21,636 nt of DNA from a virus: the IMG/VR virus record IMGVR_UViG_3300010885_024721, positions 1 through 21,636 of that record; one strand, 5' to 3'. Under the pieces are notes generated by a model, which was not told the origin of the DNA, searched no databases, and worked only from the letters and a program-made list of their open reading frames with translations. The translations under genes were made by a program, and so were the position numbers. The number at the start of each line of letters is the position of its first letter. The first letter of the stretch is position 1. This document shows positions 13,831 to 21,636 of the stretch, piece after piece.

Positions 13831-16800
13831 ATGTCGTTAAATACTAATTTTAATGTCAATCCATACTATGATGATTTTGATGAAGATAAGAAATTTCTTC
13901 GGATATTATTTAAGCCTGGTTTTGCTGTTCAAGCCCGTGAATTAACACAATCTCAAACTATTTTACAGAAACAAATTGAACGCTTTGGTCAACACATTTT
14001 TAAAAATGGTTCTGTTGTTTCTGGTGGTCAACTGTTCATACATGATACCACATATTTAAATGTAAGCACAGATTATGCTGGTACTGCGGTTAATATCAAT
14101 AACTTTAATGGTAAAACAATTACCAATGTAGCAGGAACAAAAACAGGTCAAGTTGTAGTTGTTTATGATGTTAATTCTGGTACTGGTGATCCAAAAACAA
14201 TTTATGTGAAACAAATTTCAGGAACACCATTTGTTGCTGGAGATACAATTACCACAGTTGAAGATTCACCTGTTTTTGCTAATGTCGCAACAGGTGGTGT
14301 TGGAACTGGTCAAACATTTTCTGTAACTGATGGTGTTTATTTTTATGATGGATTTTTTCTTAAAAATAGTGAACAAACAATTGCCATTAGTAAATACAAT
14401 ACGTCATCTAATGTAAGAGTTGGTTTTGAAATTACAGAATCTATCATTGAATATACACAAGATACATCTTTGCTGGATCCAGCGCAAGATGCTTCTAATT
14501 TCCAAGCACCAGGTGCTGACCGATTTAAAGTTGATTTAATTCTTTCTAGTCGTTCATTAACTTCTACTGATGACACTCAATTTATTGAGTTAGCTAGAGT
14601 TCAAAGTGGAACTTTATCTTACGCATTAATTTACCCACAGTATGCTGTTCTTGAAGATACTCTTGCTCGTAGAACATATGATGAGTCTGGTAACTATACT
14701 GTTCGACCATTCAAACTTGCATTAGAAACAAGTGCAGCTAATACTGCCAAAGCTAATGTTATTTTATCTCCAGGTAAAGCATATGTTTATGGTTATGAAT
14801 ATGAAACAATTTCACCAACAACAATCACATTTGATAAACCACGCACAACAGATTCAGTTTTAGATAAACGATTAACTGCTGATTATGGTTACTATGTGTA
14901 TTCAAATACACATTTTGGTTCTTTACCAATTAACAGTTTACAAACAGTAGATTTGCATTGTGTATCAAATAGCACAATTAACGTAGCAACTGCTGGCACA
15001 ATTACCAACACTAAAATTGGTACAGCTCGTGTCAAATCTATTGCATTTGAATCCGCAGCAAATACACAAAATTCTGCAACCTACACTTATCGCACATATT
15101 TGTTTGATATAAATGTTGGTTCTGTTGCTGGTGGTAATGTTGTTGCTCTAGGAACAAACACAAGTTATGTGCAAATTGCAAATACTATAACTGGTTCAAA
15201 TTTATATTCTACTGCTAACAATGCCTATACTGGTGCTAAATTTAGAGTTATTGCAGGCACAGGTTCAGGTCAAACACCAAAAACCATTGTAAATTATAAT
15301 GGTGCAAATCACACAATACAACTTGCTGAACCATTTAACACAACATTAGATGCAACTTCAAACTGGTCTATTGACTTTGAAGTTAATGATGTTAAGTCGC
15401 TATCAGTAGTTAGTGGTACAACTCGTCTTGCCGCAGCTGATATTGATACCTCATCTAAAGATTTAGCTTCAACATTTAACGACACATTTATTTCAGATAG
15501 TAACCTTGAGCCATTATTGTTTAATCTTGGCCAAAACTATATTGCACAAAATACAATTGCTGATTTTTCATACTCTTATAAACGTCTGTATCAATCACAA
15601 TCGTTTTCATCTTCAGATTCTCCAGCATTAACTGTTGGTACAGGTGAAACAATTTCTGCTGCTACAAGTTCTTCCGCTAAAGCTGAGAACTATCAGATTG
15701 TTGTAACAACTCCAGGTACATCACCATATACTATTGGTCAAATTATTCCTGCCAACTTATACACAGTAGATACAGGTACTCGTAAAATTACTGTTACTTC
15801 AGGTAACAACATGGTTGCAAATATTACTGCAACAATTGATGCAAGTAATCCTGGTTCAAAAGGCAAAACATACGTTGGTGCCAATGCTACTGTGCAAACT
15901 TCTGGTGGTACAAGCATTTTTGCAAATAACGGAGTAATGCTCTATACAGCAAATGGCCAAGTTCATATAATGGCCAATACAATCATTAAAACTCCAGATT
16001 CTATTCAATCACTATTTGTTCCTGATGTGATTGAATTGGTTTCTGTTTTAGATTTTAATAATACTGCAATTACTGTTGCTAACTCAGCAATCGCAACCGA
16101 TGTTACATCACGATACACATTAGATAGTGGTCAAAGAGATTCATTCTATGACCACTCATCTATTAGATTGAAGGCTGGTTCAGTTGCACCTACCGGCCCA
16201 TTGGTTGTTAAATTTAATCGTTTCAGTTCATCTGGTGCAGGATTCTTTACCGTAGATTCATATGTTGGATACAATTACGGAAGTATTCCTGCTTACACTT
16301 CTGCGGCAACAGGGCAAGTTTACCAATTAAGAGATTGCCTTGATTATAGACCTGTTAGGTCAATACCCACAACACCAACGACAGCAAACACCGTCAGCTT
16401 TGATGTTGACTCAACCACGACTGGTCCTAAGATTCCAGAGAATGGTTCCGATGTGATTTTAGATTATCAGTATTTTCTACCAAGAATAGATAAGGTATTA
16501 TTAAATAAAAATCGTACCTTTGAAGTTGTTCAAGGTAACCCTTCTCTGACGCCAGTTCCACCTCTTGATAAAGATGGTGCAATGACGATGTATATTCTTC
16601 GTGAGCCTGCTTATGTTGCTAATACATCAGATATTGAAGTTCAATATATTGATAATAGACGTTATACAATGCGTGATATTGCTAACATCGATAAACGTGT
16701 TGGTAATTTAGAATATTACACTTCACTTTCTCTATTAGAACAAAATGCATTGAACAAACAAGATTTAACTATTTTAGACTCTACAAATTTACCAAGATTT

Positions 16801-19773
16801 AAAAATGGTATTATTGTGGACTCATTTGATGGTACATCTGTTGCTGACGTAACCAATACTGACTATTCTGTTTCTATTGATCCTAGAAAAAAGGAAGTTA
16901 GACCAACATTTAATATTACATCACATGGATTAACATTCGATTCAGCAAACTCATCTAATTATTTGCAAGCTGGTCCAATTGTGATGCCAAATGCATCTCC
17001 TAATACTGTTTTTGTTGACCAAAACAAATCTTCAAAAGTTTACAATATTAACCCATTTAATATTGTAAATTACATTGGTAAAATTCAGTTGAATCCACCA
17101 TCAGATGTTTGGATTGATACCGACAAACAGCCAGACGTTCTTGTAAACCTTGAAGGTGATAAAGATGCGTGGGCTCTGATTACTCAAAATGCTTTTAGTT
17201 ACGAATGGGGTAATTGGGAAACTTATTGGACAGGTACATCAACTTCTTCGTCTGTTAATCAACATACTGGTGGTCGCCAAGCAATCATTGAAACTACGAC
17301 CACAACTACTAGCAAAAAAGATACTCGTGCGGGTGTGCTATCAACAGTAGTTCCGTCAACAATCGTTGAATCATTAGGTGACCGTGTTATTGATGTATCA
17401 ATTATTCCGTATATGCGTGACCGTGGCATATTGTTTACTTGTTCCGATTTCAAACCAAATACCGAACTTTATGGATTCTTCGACAATATTAGTGTAAACA
17501 AATATATTGCTCGTGCGAATAAATTTACTTTAAGTTCCAACAACTTAGGTTATATTACACAATCTGGTAATCCAGAAGCTGTGAATGTTACCAATACAGC
17601 AACAAGCACCGTAAATGCAACAGCGTTTATTGTTCGCACATCAAACAGAGAAGCATTTGTAGTTAATTTAAATCCTTCATCGTTGTTAAATTCTGCAACT
17701 ATGAATTTGGTTGGCCAATCAAGTGGCACATCAATTAGAATTGATGGATATGACCACTATTCAGGATTTGTAACTTCTGCCACATCAAACACCATTGTAT
17801 TGGCTGTAGATGTTACAAGCGCAAACAATACTGGTAATTACGCTGGTGCAACAGTTTATATTGTATCTGGAACTGGTGCTGGCCAATCAGCTACAGTTTC
17901 TTCTTATACCGCAGGGACAAGAACATTAACAATTGTTGGAACATGGACAACTACACCAACATCTAATTCTTTATACTCAATTGGTAACTTAACAACAACA
18001 GCTGCAGGTGATGTTGCTGGTGTGTTCAACATTCCAAATGGAGTGTTCCGTATTGGTGAAAAGAATTTCAGATTGATTGATACTTCAAGTGGTGATATTG
18101 GTTCATCTTCTACAAACGGAGATGCTGCATTTTTTGCACAAGGCATTTTACAAAGAACAGAAAATACAATTATTTCTGCAACTGTTCCAACAATTCAACG
18201 TGTTGATGTTAAAGATAATCGTGTTGTTACAACATCATCTGTATCACAACGTCAAATTGGTTGGTATGATCCATTAGCACAAACATTCTTAGTATCACCA
18301 ACAAACTACCCACAAGGTATTTTCTTGTCTAAGGCTCGTTTCTGCTTTAAATCAAAGGATGCAACTGTACCTGTTACATTGCAAGTTCGTTCTGTTGTGA
18401 ATGGATATCCATCAACATCTTTGGTTTATCCTTACTCAACTGTTACATTGACACCTGATAAAGTTAAAACAACAACTTCACCTGATTTGGATGATGCAAC
18501 CAAATACACAGAATTTGTATTTGATTCTCCATTGTTCTTACAACCTGGTGAACATTGTTTTGTATTGTTGTCTAACTCTAACAAATATGAAACTTATGCG
18601 GCTGAAATTGGTAAATTAGATACAGTATCAGCAAGACAGATTTCAGAACAACCATATCAAGGTTCATTGTTCTTATCACAAAATGGTTCGACATGGACCG
18701 CCGAACAAAATGCAGACTTGATGTTTAGATTGTTTAGATATACATTTAGCACTGGTACAACTGAAGCACAATTTAATGTGAATTATCCTGCTGCTAATAC
18801 AGCATATGATTTAATGCATTTAATGGCTACAGGAATATCTGTTGAAAATACTTCAATCACATATCAATTTAATTCCGAAAAAGCCACTACTGGTGGAAAA
18901 ACTGGATTGTTGCCATTTACTCCGTTTACTGATTACCCAATGACTGATGGTTATGGACGCCGTGTGTTAACAACAACTGCTAATACAACATTAACAGTTA
19001 AAGCTACAATGGCTACTAGTAATCCAGATGTTGCACCATTCATTGATACTTCTCGTATGGGTATGATTGCAGTTGAAAACATTATCAATGATTTACCACT
19101 AAGCAATTCTGGAATTGTATTGTCAAGTGGTGGAACAGGTTACTCAACTAACGCTAATGCCGTTGTAACAATTACTGGTGGTGGCGGTTCAGGTGCCACG
19201 GCAGCTGCTGTTGTAACTAACAATGTCGTTACATCTGTATATCTAACTGCTGCTGGTTCTGGTTACGAAACATCACCAACAATTACATTGGTTGATGCTA
19301 ATACAACACCAGGTACCGGTGTAACAATCACCTATAACGGTGAAGATAAGAAATCTGGTGGTAACTCTATTGTTCGTTATATTACCCGCAAGGTTAATTT
19401 AGCAGATGGATTTGATTCTGGTGATTTGCGTGTTTATGTGACCGCATATAAACCATCTAATTCGAACATTCGTGTCTATTACAAAATGTTGTCTATTTCT
19501 GATCCTGATGCATTTGAAGATAAAAACTATCAGTTAATGACACAATTAAATAACACTAATTTTGTGTCAAATAATTATAACGATTATCGTGAAATTTCAT
19601 ATGCTCCAGGTGTAAATGGTACTGCAAACAATTCAGTAAGCTATACTTCTGGTTCAACTGCATATAGTAACTTTAGAACATTTGCCATTAAGATTGTATT
19701 GACTGGTCAATCAACTGTTGATGTGCCAAAAGTTCGTGATTTCCGTGCAATCGCATTGCCTGCTGGTTCATAA
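13831..19773 (+). CDS. Giant baseplate/virion structural protein (DUF4815 type)
   Basis: At 1980 residues this is the largest gene in the window. It has a clear ribosome site (AAGGAAA, 13817-13823). Its first 80 residues are a strong family mark: NVNPYYDDFDEDKKFLRILF, PGFAVQARELTQSQTILQKQ and ERFGQHIFKNGSVVSGGQLF, the DUF4815 signature of large structural proteins in T4-like phages. Other recognisable blocks are NAFSYEWGNWETYWTG (near residue 1125), a Thr-rich run, then ESLGDRVIDVSIIPYMRDRGI (about 1180), and YDPLAQTFLVSPTNYPQGIF with VPVTLQVRSVVNGYPS (about 1478-1530). Two copies of a GTGxGQ module lie near residues 465-517 and 1335-1387, and a GxGY pair at 19105-19350. It follows gp8 where T4 has genes 9 and 10, so it probably forms the outer baseplate and fibre-attachment layer. 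Its size suggests it replaces several T4 proteins; this is inference. Confidence 0.9.
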   Translation: MSLNTNFNVNPYYDDFDEDKKFLRILFKPGFAVQARELTQSQTILQKQIERFGQHIFKNGSVVSGGQLFIHDTTYLNVSTDYAGTAVNINNFNGKTITNVAGTKTGQVVVVYDVNSGTGDPKTIYVKQISGTPFVAGDTITTVEDSPVFANVATGGVGTGQTFSVTDGVYFYDGFFLKNSEQTIAISKYNTSSNVRVGFEITESIIEYTQDTSLLDPAQDASNFQAPGADRFKVDLILSSRSLTSTDDTQFIELARVQSGTLSYALIYPQYAVLEDTLARRTYDESGNYTVRPFKLALETSAANTAKANVILSPGKAYVYGYEYETISPTTITFDKPRTTDSVLDKRLTADYGYYVYSNTHFGSLPINSLQTVDLHCVSNSTINVATAGTITNTKIGTARVKSIAFESAANTQNSATYTYRTYLFDINVGSVAGGNVVALGTNTSYVQIANTITGSNLYSTANNAYTGAKFRVIAGTGSGQTPKTIVNYNGANHTIQLAEPFNTTLDATSNWSIDFEVNDVKSLSVVSGTTRLAAADIDTSSKDLASTFNDTFISDSNLEPLLFNLGQNYIAQNTIADFSYSYKRLYQSQSFSSSDSPALTVGTGETISAATSSSAKAENYQIVVTTPGTSPYTIGQIIPANLYTVDTGTRKITVTSGNNMVANITATIDASNPGSKGKTYVGANATVQTSGGTSIFANNGVMLYTANGQVHIMANTIIKTPDSIQSLFVPDVIELVSVLDFNNTAITVANSAIATDVTSRYTLDSGQRDSFYDHSSIRLKAGSVAPTGPLVVKFNRFSSSGAGFFTVDSYVGYNYGSIPAYTSAATGQVYQLRDCLDYRPVRSIPTTPTTANTVSFDVDSTTTGPKIPENGSDVILDYQYFLPRIDKVLLNKNRTFEVVQGNPSLTPVPPLDKDGAMTMYILREPAYVANTSDIEVQYIDNRRYTMRDIANIDKRVGNLEYYTSLSLLEQNALNKQDLTILDSTNLPRFKNGIIVDSFDGTSVADVTNTDYSVSIDPRKKEVRPTFNITSHGLTFDSANSSNYLQAGPIVMPNASPNTVFVDQNKSSKVYNINPFNIVNYIGKIQLNPPSDVWIDTDKQPDVLVNLEGDKDAWALITQNAFSYEWGNWETYWTGTSTSSSVNQHTGGRQAIIETTTTTTSKKDTRAGVLSTVVPSTIVESLGDRVIDVSIIPYMRDRGILFTCSDFKPNTELYGFFDNISVNKYIARANKFTLSSNNLGYITQSGNPEAVNVTNTATSTVNATAFIVRTSNREAFVVNLNPSSLLNSATMNLVGQSSGTSIRIDGYDHYSGFVTSATSNTIVLAVDVTSANNTGNYAGATVYIVSGTGAGQSATVSSYTAGTRTLTIVGTWTTTPTSNSLYSIGNLTTTAAGDVAGVFNIPNGVFRIGEKNFRLIDTSSGDIGSSSTNGDAAFFAQGILQRTENTIISATVPTIQRVDVKDNRVVTTSSVSQRQIGWYDPLAQTFLVSPTNYPQGIFLSKARFCFKSKDATVPVTLQVRSVVNGYPSTSLVYPYSTVTLTPDKVKTTTSPDLDDATKYTEFVFDSPLFLQPGEHCFVLLSNSNKYETYAAEIGKLDTVSARQISEQPYQGSLFLSQNGSTWTAEQNADLMFRLFRYTFSTGTTEAQFNVNYPAANTAYDLMHLMATGISVENTSITYQFNSEKATTGGKTGLLPFTPFTDYPMTDGYGRRVLTTTANTTLTVKATMATSNPDVAPFIDTSRMGMIAVENIINDLPLSNSGIVLSSGGTGYSTNANAVVTITGGGGSGATAAAVVTNNVVTSVYLTAAGSGYETSPTITLVDANTTPGTGVTITYNGEDKKSGGNSIVRYITRKVNLADGFDSGDLRVYVTAYKPSNSNIRVYYKMLSISDPDAFEDKNYQLMTQLNNTNFVSNNYNDYREISYAPGVNGTANNSVSYTSGSTAYSNFRTFAIKIVLTGQSTVDVPKVRDFRAIALPAGS
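15223..15380 (+). repeat. GTGxGQ beta-module, copy 1, in the giant protein
   Basis: This encodes YTGAKFRVIAGTGSGQ, an NYNGANHTIQL strand and DATSNWSI. It aligns in order with the block at 17833-17991. The shared plan is GA-strand, GTGxGQ, Tyr turn, strand, then a Ser/Thr-rich segment ending in an aromatic-Ser-Ile. Confidence 0.6.
17833..17991 (+). repeat. GTGxGQ beta-module, copy 2, in the giant protein
   Basis: This encodes YAGATVYIVSGTGAGQ, SYTAGTRTLTIVG and TSNSLYSIG. It is a diverged partner of the block at 15223-15380, about 2.6 kb upstream in the same gene. Confidence 0.6.
19105..19350 (+). repeat. GxGY beta-module pair in the giant protein
   Basis: This encodes LSSGGTGYSTNAN, VVTITGGGGSGATAAAVV, then TAAGSGYETSPTITLVD. 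It is the most regular copy of the module found in gp6, the gp7-position protein and gp8. It sits just before the conserved C-terminal domain. Confidence 0.75.
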
Positions 19774-19775
19774 TC

Positions 19776-20012
19776 ATGTATGCAAAAGTAAACGAACATG
19801 AAAACTTGGTTAGGGATATGCATTCCAAAGCTATTCTAAATAAAGATAAAGAAGGCTTGCAAGATTATCTTCGCAAAAGAGAGGTTGCCAAAAAGCAACA
19901 AGAAGAACAGATTGAAACAAAAAATCGTTTGACGAAAATAGAACAAGATATGTCAGAAATTAAAAATTTATTGCAGACCATAGCAAACTCAAGGTTCAGA
20001 GATGGCAATTAA
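19776..20012 (+). CDS. Small coiled-coil protein between the giant protein and fibre genes
   Basis: This 78-residue, highly charged protein starts two bases after the preceding stop. Residues 1-30 (MYAKVNEHENLVRDMHSKAI, then LNKDK) form a conserved-looking head. Residues 30-72 are a continuous helix rich in Lys, Glu and Gln (REVAKKQQEEQIETKNRLTK, IEQDMSEIKNLLQTI) with heptad-spaced hydrophobics, so a coiled coil is likely. Small proteins of this type recur next to the large structural protein in T4-like phages of aquatic bacteria. I know of no assigned function. It could be a minor virion part or an assembly chaperone for its neighbours, an inference from size and position. Its last 11 bases overlap the next gene. 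Confidence 0.82.
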   Translation: MYAKVNEHENLVRDMHSKAILNKDKEGLQDYLRKREVAKKQQEEQIETKNRLTKIEQDMSEIKNLLQTIANSRFRDGN

Positions 20013-20532
20013 TCAATTAACAACCGCTAATACATTCCAACATTGGTTAACGGCCACTCAAGCTTTAATTTCAACTGCCAACACATTAACTGATGGTAAC
20101 GGTGCTGTATTTGTTGCCAATACAAAACTAGATGTTTCTGGTACTGGTTCTCAATTAAATGTCCGTAATAGTGCGGGCATTAATACTCTCTATGCAAATA
20201 ACATTAATGTAAGTGGTAACATTTCAACTCTAAATGTTACTTCGAATGGATATTTTGGTGGTGACGTTCTTATCTCTGGAAACTTGACTGTTTCTGGAAA
20301 CATTACTTTAGATTCCATTGGTTTTGATGATATGATGGTCAACGGTTCAATAACCGTAGCCAACACACTATCTGTTACTGGAAATACAACTCTAAGTAAT
20401 TCTACCACAACTTACGGTAATTTTGGAACGGCTAATATTACATCTTTAGTTGGTACTTCAAATACTGCAATCTACACTAGAATTGAAAGTGCTGAAGCAT
20501 CGGCCTTGGCCTTTTCTATTGCATTAGGTTAA
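20002..20532 (+). CDS. Tail fibre/spike-like structural protein
   Basis: This 176-residue protein begins MAINQLTTANTFQHWLTATQ, a start I associate with fibre-type structural proteins of T4-like aquatic phages. From residue 45 it is a run of short strands with repeated N-[IV]-x-V-[ST]-G-N patterns (LYANNINVSGNISTLNV, DVLISGNLTVSGNIT, VNGSITVANTLSVTGN). This predicts a beta-helical or beta-prism shaft. The end (YTRIESAEASALAFSIALG) is helical. The gene starts inside the preceding one (11-base overlap) and is followed directly by a late-promoter box. A role in the distal tail or host contact is likely by type, but no receptor-binding domain is visible; it may be a connecting segment. Confidence 0.8.
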   Translation: MAINQLTTANTFQHWLTATQALISTANTLTDGNGAVFVANTKLDVSGTGSQLNVRNSAGINTLYANNINVSGNISTLNVTSNGYFGGDVLISGNLTVSGNITLDSIGFDDMMVNGSITVANTLSVTGNTTLSNSTTTYGNFGTANITSLVGTSNTAIYTRIESAEASALAFSIALG

Positions 20533-20540
20533 TATAAATA
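20533..20540 (+). promoter_or_regulatory. T4-type late promoter (TATAAATA) for the fibre genes
   Basis: This exact TATAAATA directly follows the TAA stop of the 20002 gene. The next ATG (20568) is 27 bases downstream with AAGGAA (20554-20559) between, so the leader length is realistic. It would allow the 20568 gene and those after it to be expressed separately, and perhaps at higher level. Confidence 0.7.
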
Positions 20541-20567
20541 GTGAATTAATACTAAGGAATTTATTCA

Positions 20568-20894
20568 ATGGCAAACAATTTTAAAAATTATTTTCTCAAA
20601 AACGCCACGACAACTGCCGCTAACGTGTATGCTCCAGCTGCTGCTACTCAGGCAACAGTAATTGGTATGACGATTGGAAACACAACCGCATCACCAATTT
20701 CAGCAAACGTCACCGTAGTTTCTGGTGGTACGACACACTTCATGGTACAAAACGCAACCATTTCTAATGGTGGTGCGTTGGTACCGATTGGTGGTGACCA
20801 AAAATTGGTGTTAGAATTTGGAGATTATATTCAAGTCCAAACATCAGCCGTAAATTCTGCTGATGTAATTTTAAGCGTTTTGGAGATTACATAA
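20568..20894 (+). CDS. Small beta-rich virion protein (unassigned)
   Basis: This 108-residue protein has a late promoter and a good AAGGAA ribosome site. Its N-terminus is helical and basic (MANNFKNYFLKNATTTAANV). The rest alternates strands and turns (ATVIGMTIGNTTASPISANV, THFMVQNATISNGGALVPIG, KLVLEFGDYIQVQTS), ending LSVLEIT. This looks like a small jelly-roll or Ig-like beta-sandwich. Similar short proteins sit among the tail fibre genes of T4-like aquatic phages. It may decorate the virion or cap a fibre; there is no catalytic motif. The strong promoter and ribosome site suggest many copies per virion. Confidence 0.8.
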   Translation: MANNFKNYFLKNATTTAANVYAPAAATQATVIGMTIGNTTASPISANVTVVSGGTTHFMVQNATISNGGALVPIGGDQKLVLEFGDYIQVQTSAVNSADVILSVLEIT

Positions 20895-20895
20895 T

Positions 20896-21597
20896 ATGGC
20901 ATACCTTGGCAACGAGCCTGGTGTAGGATCATTTATCGTTTCAACCGAAAGGTTCAACGGTACGGGTTCTTGCACACAATTTTCGTTAACTCAAACAGGC
21001 ATTCAAGACCCAAATGCGATTGAGGTTCTTGTTAATAGTATTCAACAGGATCCAATAAATTCATATTCTGTTGCCAATGGTGTAATCACGTTTACTGAGG
21101 CACCTTCATCTGGCGCAAATAACATTACTGTTACATATCGTGCAACGACAGTAATTACCTATAATAATATATTAAATTCTCAAATACCAGACGGAACAAT
21201 TACTGCATCCAAGTTAGCCTCTGGTGTTTTACCTGATGCAAAAACTAATTCGGCTGCAACGTATGCTAATTCAGGATTTGCAGTAGCTAACTCAGCTGCA
21301 TCATATGCTAATGCCGCTTTCGGTCAAGCAAACAATGTAATCGGTGCCGCATCATATGCCAACTCGGCATTCTCTGCTGCGAATACTGGTGGTTCAGCGG
21401 CAGCTTATGCTAACGGTGCTTTTGCACAGGCGAATAATGATGTAACTAACATAAGTATTACTAGTGGTACATTCGGCAATGCAGCATATTATCCAATTAT
21501 TACTGTTTCTGCGAATGGTAGGATTAATACAGTATCAACACAAGTGGTAACGGGTGTGGATGCTCATCCGTTTTTCTTTACAGCAATGGGGTCATAA
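20896..21597 (+). CDS. Tail fibre-like protein with AAxYAN repeats
   Basis: This 233-residue protein starts one base after the previous stop (TAATATGG). Residues 1-75 hold a beta-module (MAYLGNEPGVGSF, then EVLVNSIQQDPINSYSVANG, and TFTEAPSSGANNITVTYRAT). This type is common at the attachment end of phage fibres and is related in pattern to a segment of the 9711 gene. A linker with IPDGTITASKLASG follows. Residues 120-180 contain four copies of AAxYANxxFxxAN, likely a helical or coiled shaft. The end (NAAYYPIITVSANGRINTVS) resembles the short motif that closes many fibre proteins. It is short for a complete fibre; the distal part may be another gene or a partner chain. Confidence 0.83.
   Translation: MAYLGNEPGVGSFIVSTERFNGTGSCTQFSLTQTGIQDPNAIEVLVNSIQQDPINSYSVANGVITFTEAPSSGANNITVTYRATTVITYNNILNSQIPDGTITASKLASGVLPDAKTNSAATYANSGFAVANSAASYANAAFGQANNVIGAASYANSAFSAANTGGSAAAYANGAFAQANNDVTNISITSGTFGNAAYYPIITVSANGRINTVSTQVVTGVDAHPFFFTAMGS
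21253..21445 (+). repeat. Four-copy AAxYANxAF coding repeat
   Basis: Units start at 21253, 21295, 21346 and 21397, so the spacing is 42, 51 and 51 bases (14, 17 and 17 residues). They encode AATYANSGFAVAN, AASYANAAFGQAN, AASYANSAFSAAN and AAAYANGAFAQAN. Codon choice differs between copies. Confidence 0.85.
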
Positions 21598-21636
21598 TGC
21601 CAACAGCATATAAAATTTTAGGTCAAACACTACCAA
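21597..21636 (+). CDS. Start of a virion structural protein (runs off right edge)
   Basis: The ATG at 21597 overlaps the previous TAA (TAATG). Thirteen codons are visible: MPTAYKILGQTLP. This opening resembles short structural proteins found beside fibre genes in T4-like aquatic phages, but too little is present to be sure. Confidence 0.6.
   Translation, partial: MPTAYKILGQTLP

Overview
The window is part of the late structural (baseplate and tail) region of a T4-like contractile-tailed phage. By eye the DNA is AT-rich, at roughly one third G+C. Small late genes are packed end to end, with TAATG or ATGA overlaps at several joins, and the T4 baseplate proteins gp53, gp5, gp25, gp6 and gp8 are recognisable. 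The proteins are rich in Asn, Thr, Ser and Ala and carry many beta-modules. This is the style of T4-like phages of aquatic bacteria (cyanophages, pelagiphages and relatives). The sequence does not identify the host.

Layout. Positions 1-747 hold two leftward genes: the start of an unrecognised conserved protein (1-216) and a gp4-type head-completion protein with a TnsA-like nuclease signature (301-747). From 781 to the right edge everything reads rightward. The order is a gp48/gp54-type tube-cap protein (781-2037), gp53 (2041-2685), a gp27-type hub protein (2682-4016), and a spike encoded in pieces: an OB-fold protein (4016-4312), a helical hydrophobic protein of unknown role (4325-5506) and an octapeptide-repeat beta-helix protein (5508-6398). 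Then come an unknown virion protein (6421-7245), gp25 (7253-7657), gp6 broken by a frameshift (7658-9711), a large gp7-position wedge protein (9711-12251), gp8 (12265-13818), a 1980-residue structural protein (13831-19773), a coiled-coil protein (19776-20012), and three fibre or decoration-type proteins (20002-21597). A further gene begins at 21597. There is no gene-free stretch longer than about 85 bases. I found no tRNA, CRISPR, insertion sequence or convincing terminator.

How it works together. gp27, gp5 OB and the beta-helix proteins should form the central hub and puncturing spike. gp53, gp25, gp6, the gp7-position protein and gp8 should form the wedges. The gp48-type protein should start the tube. 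The giant protein and fibre genes should form the outer baseplate and host-recognition parts. T4-type late-promoter motifs (TATAAATA) sit before the 781 gene and the 20568 gene, with weaker CATAAATA sites elsewhere.

Most notable points: (1) the T4 gp5 spike protein is encoded by separate genes, and a membrane-like helical protein with no visible lysozyme sits where the lysozyme domain would be; (2) gp6 is broken by what looks like one missing base near 8061; (3) a GxGY beta-module recurs in four different baseplate proteins, once with another module nested in it; (4) a seven-codon leader ORF with a good ribosome site precedes the leftmost gene.
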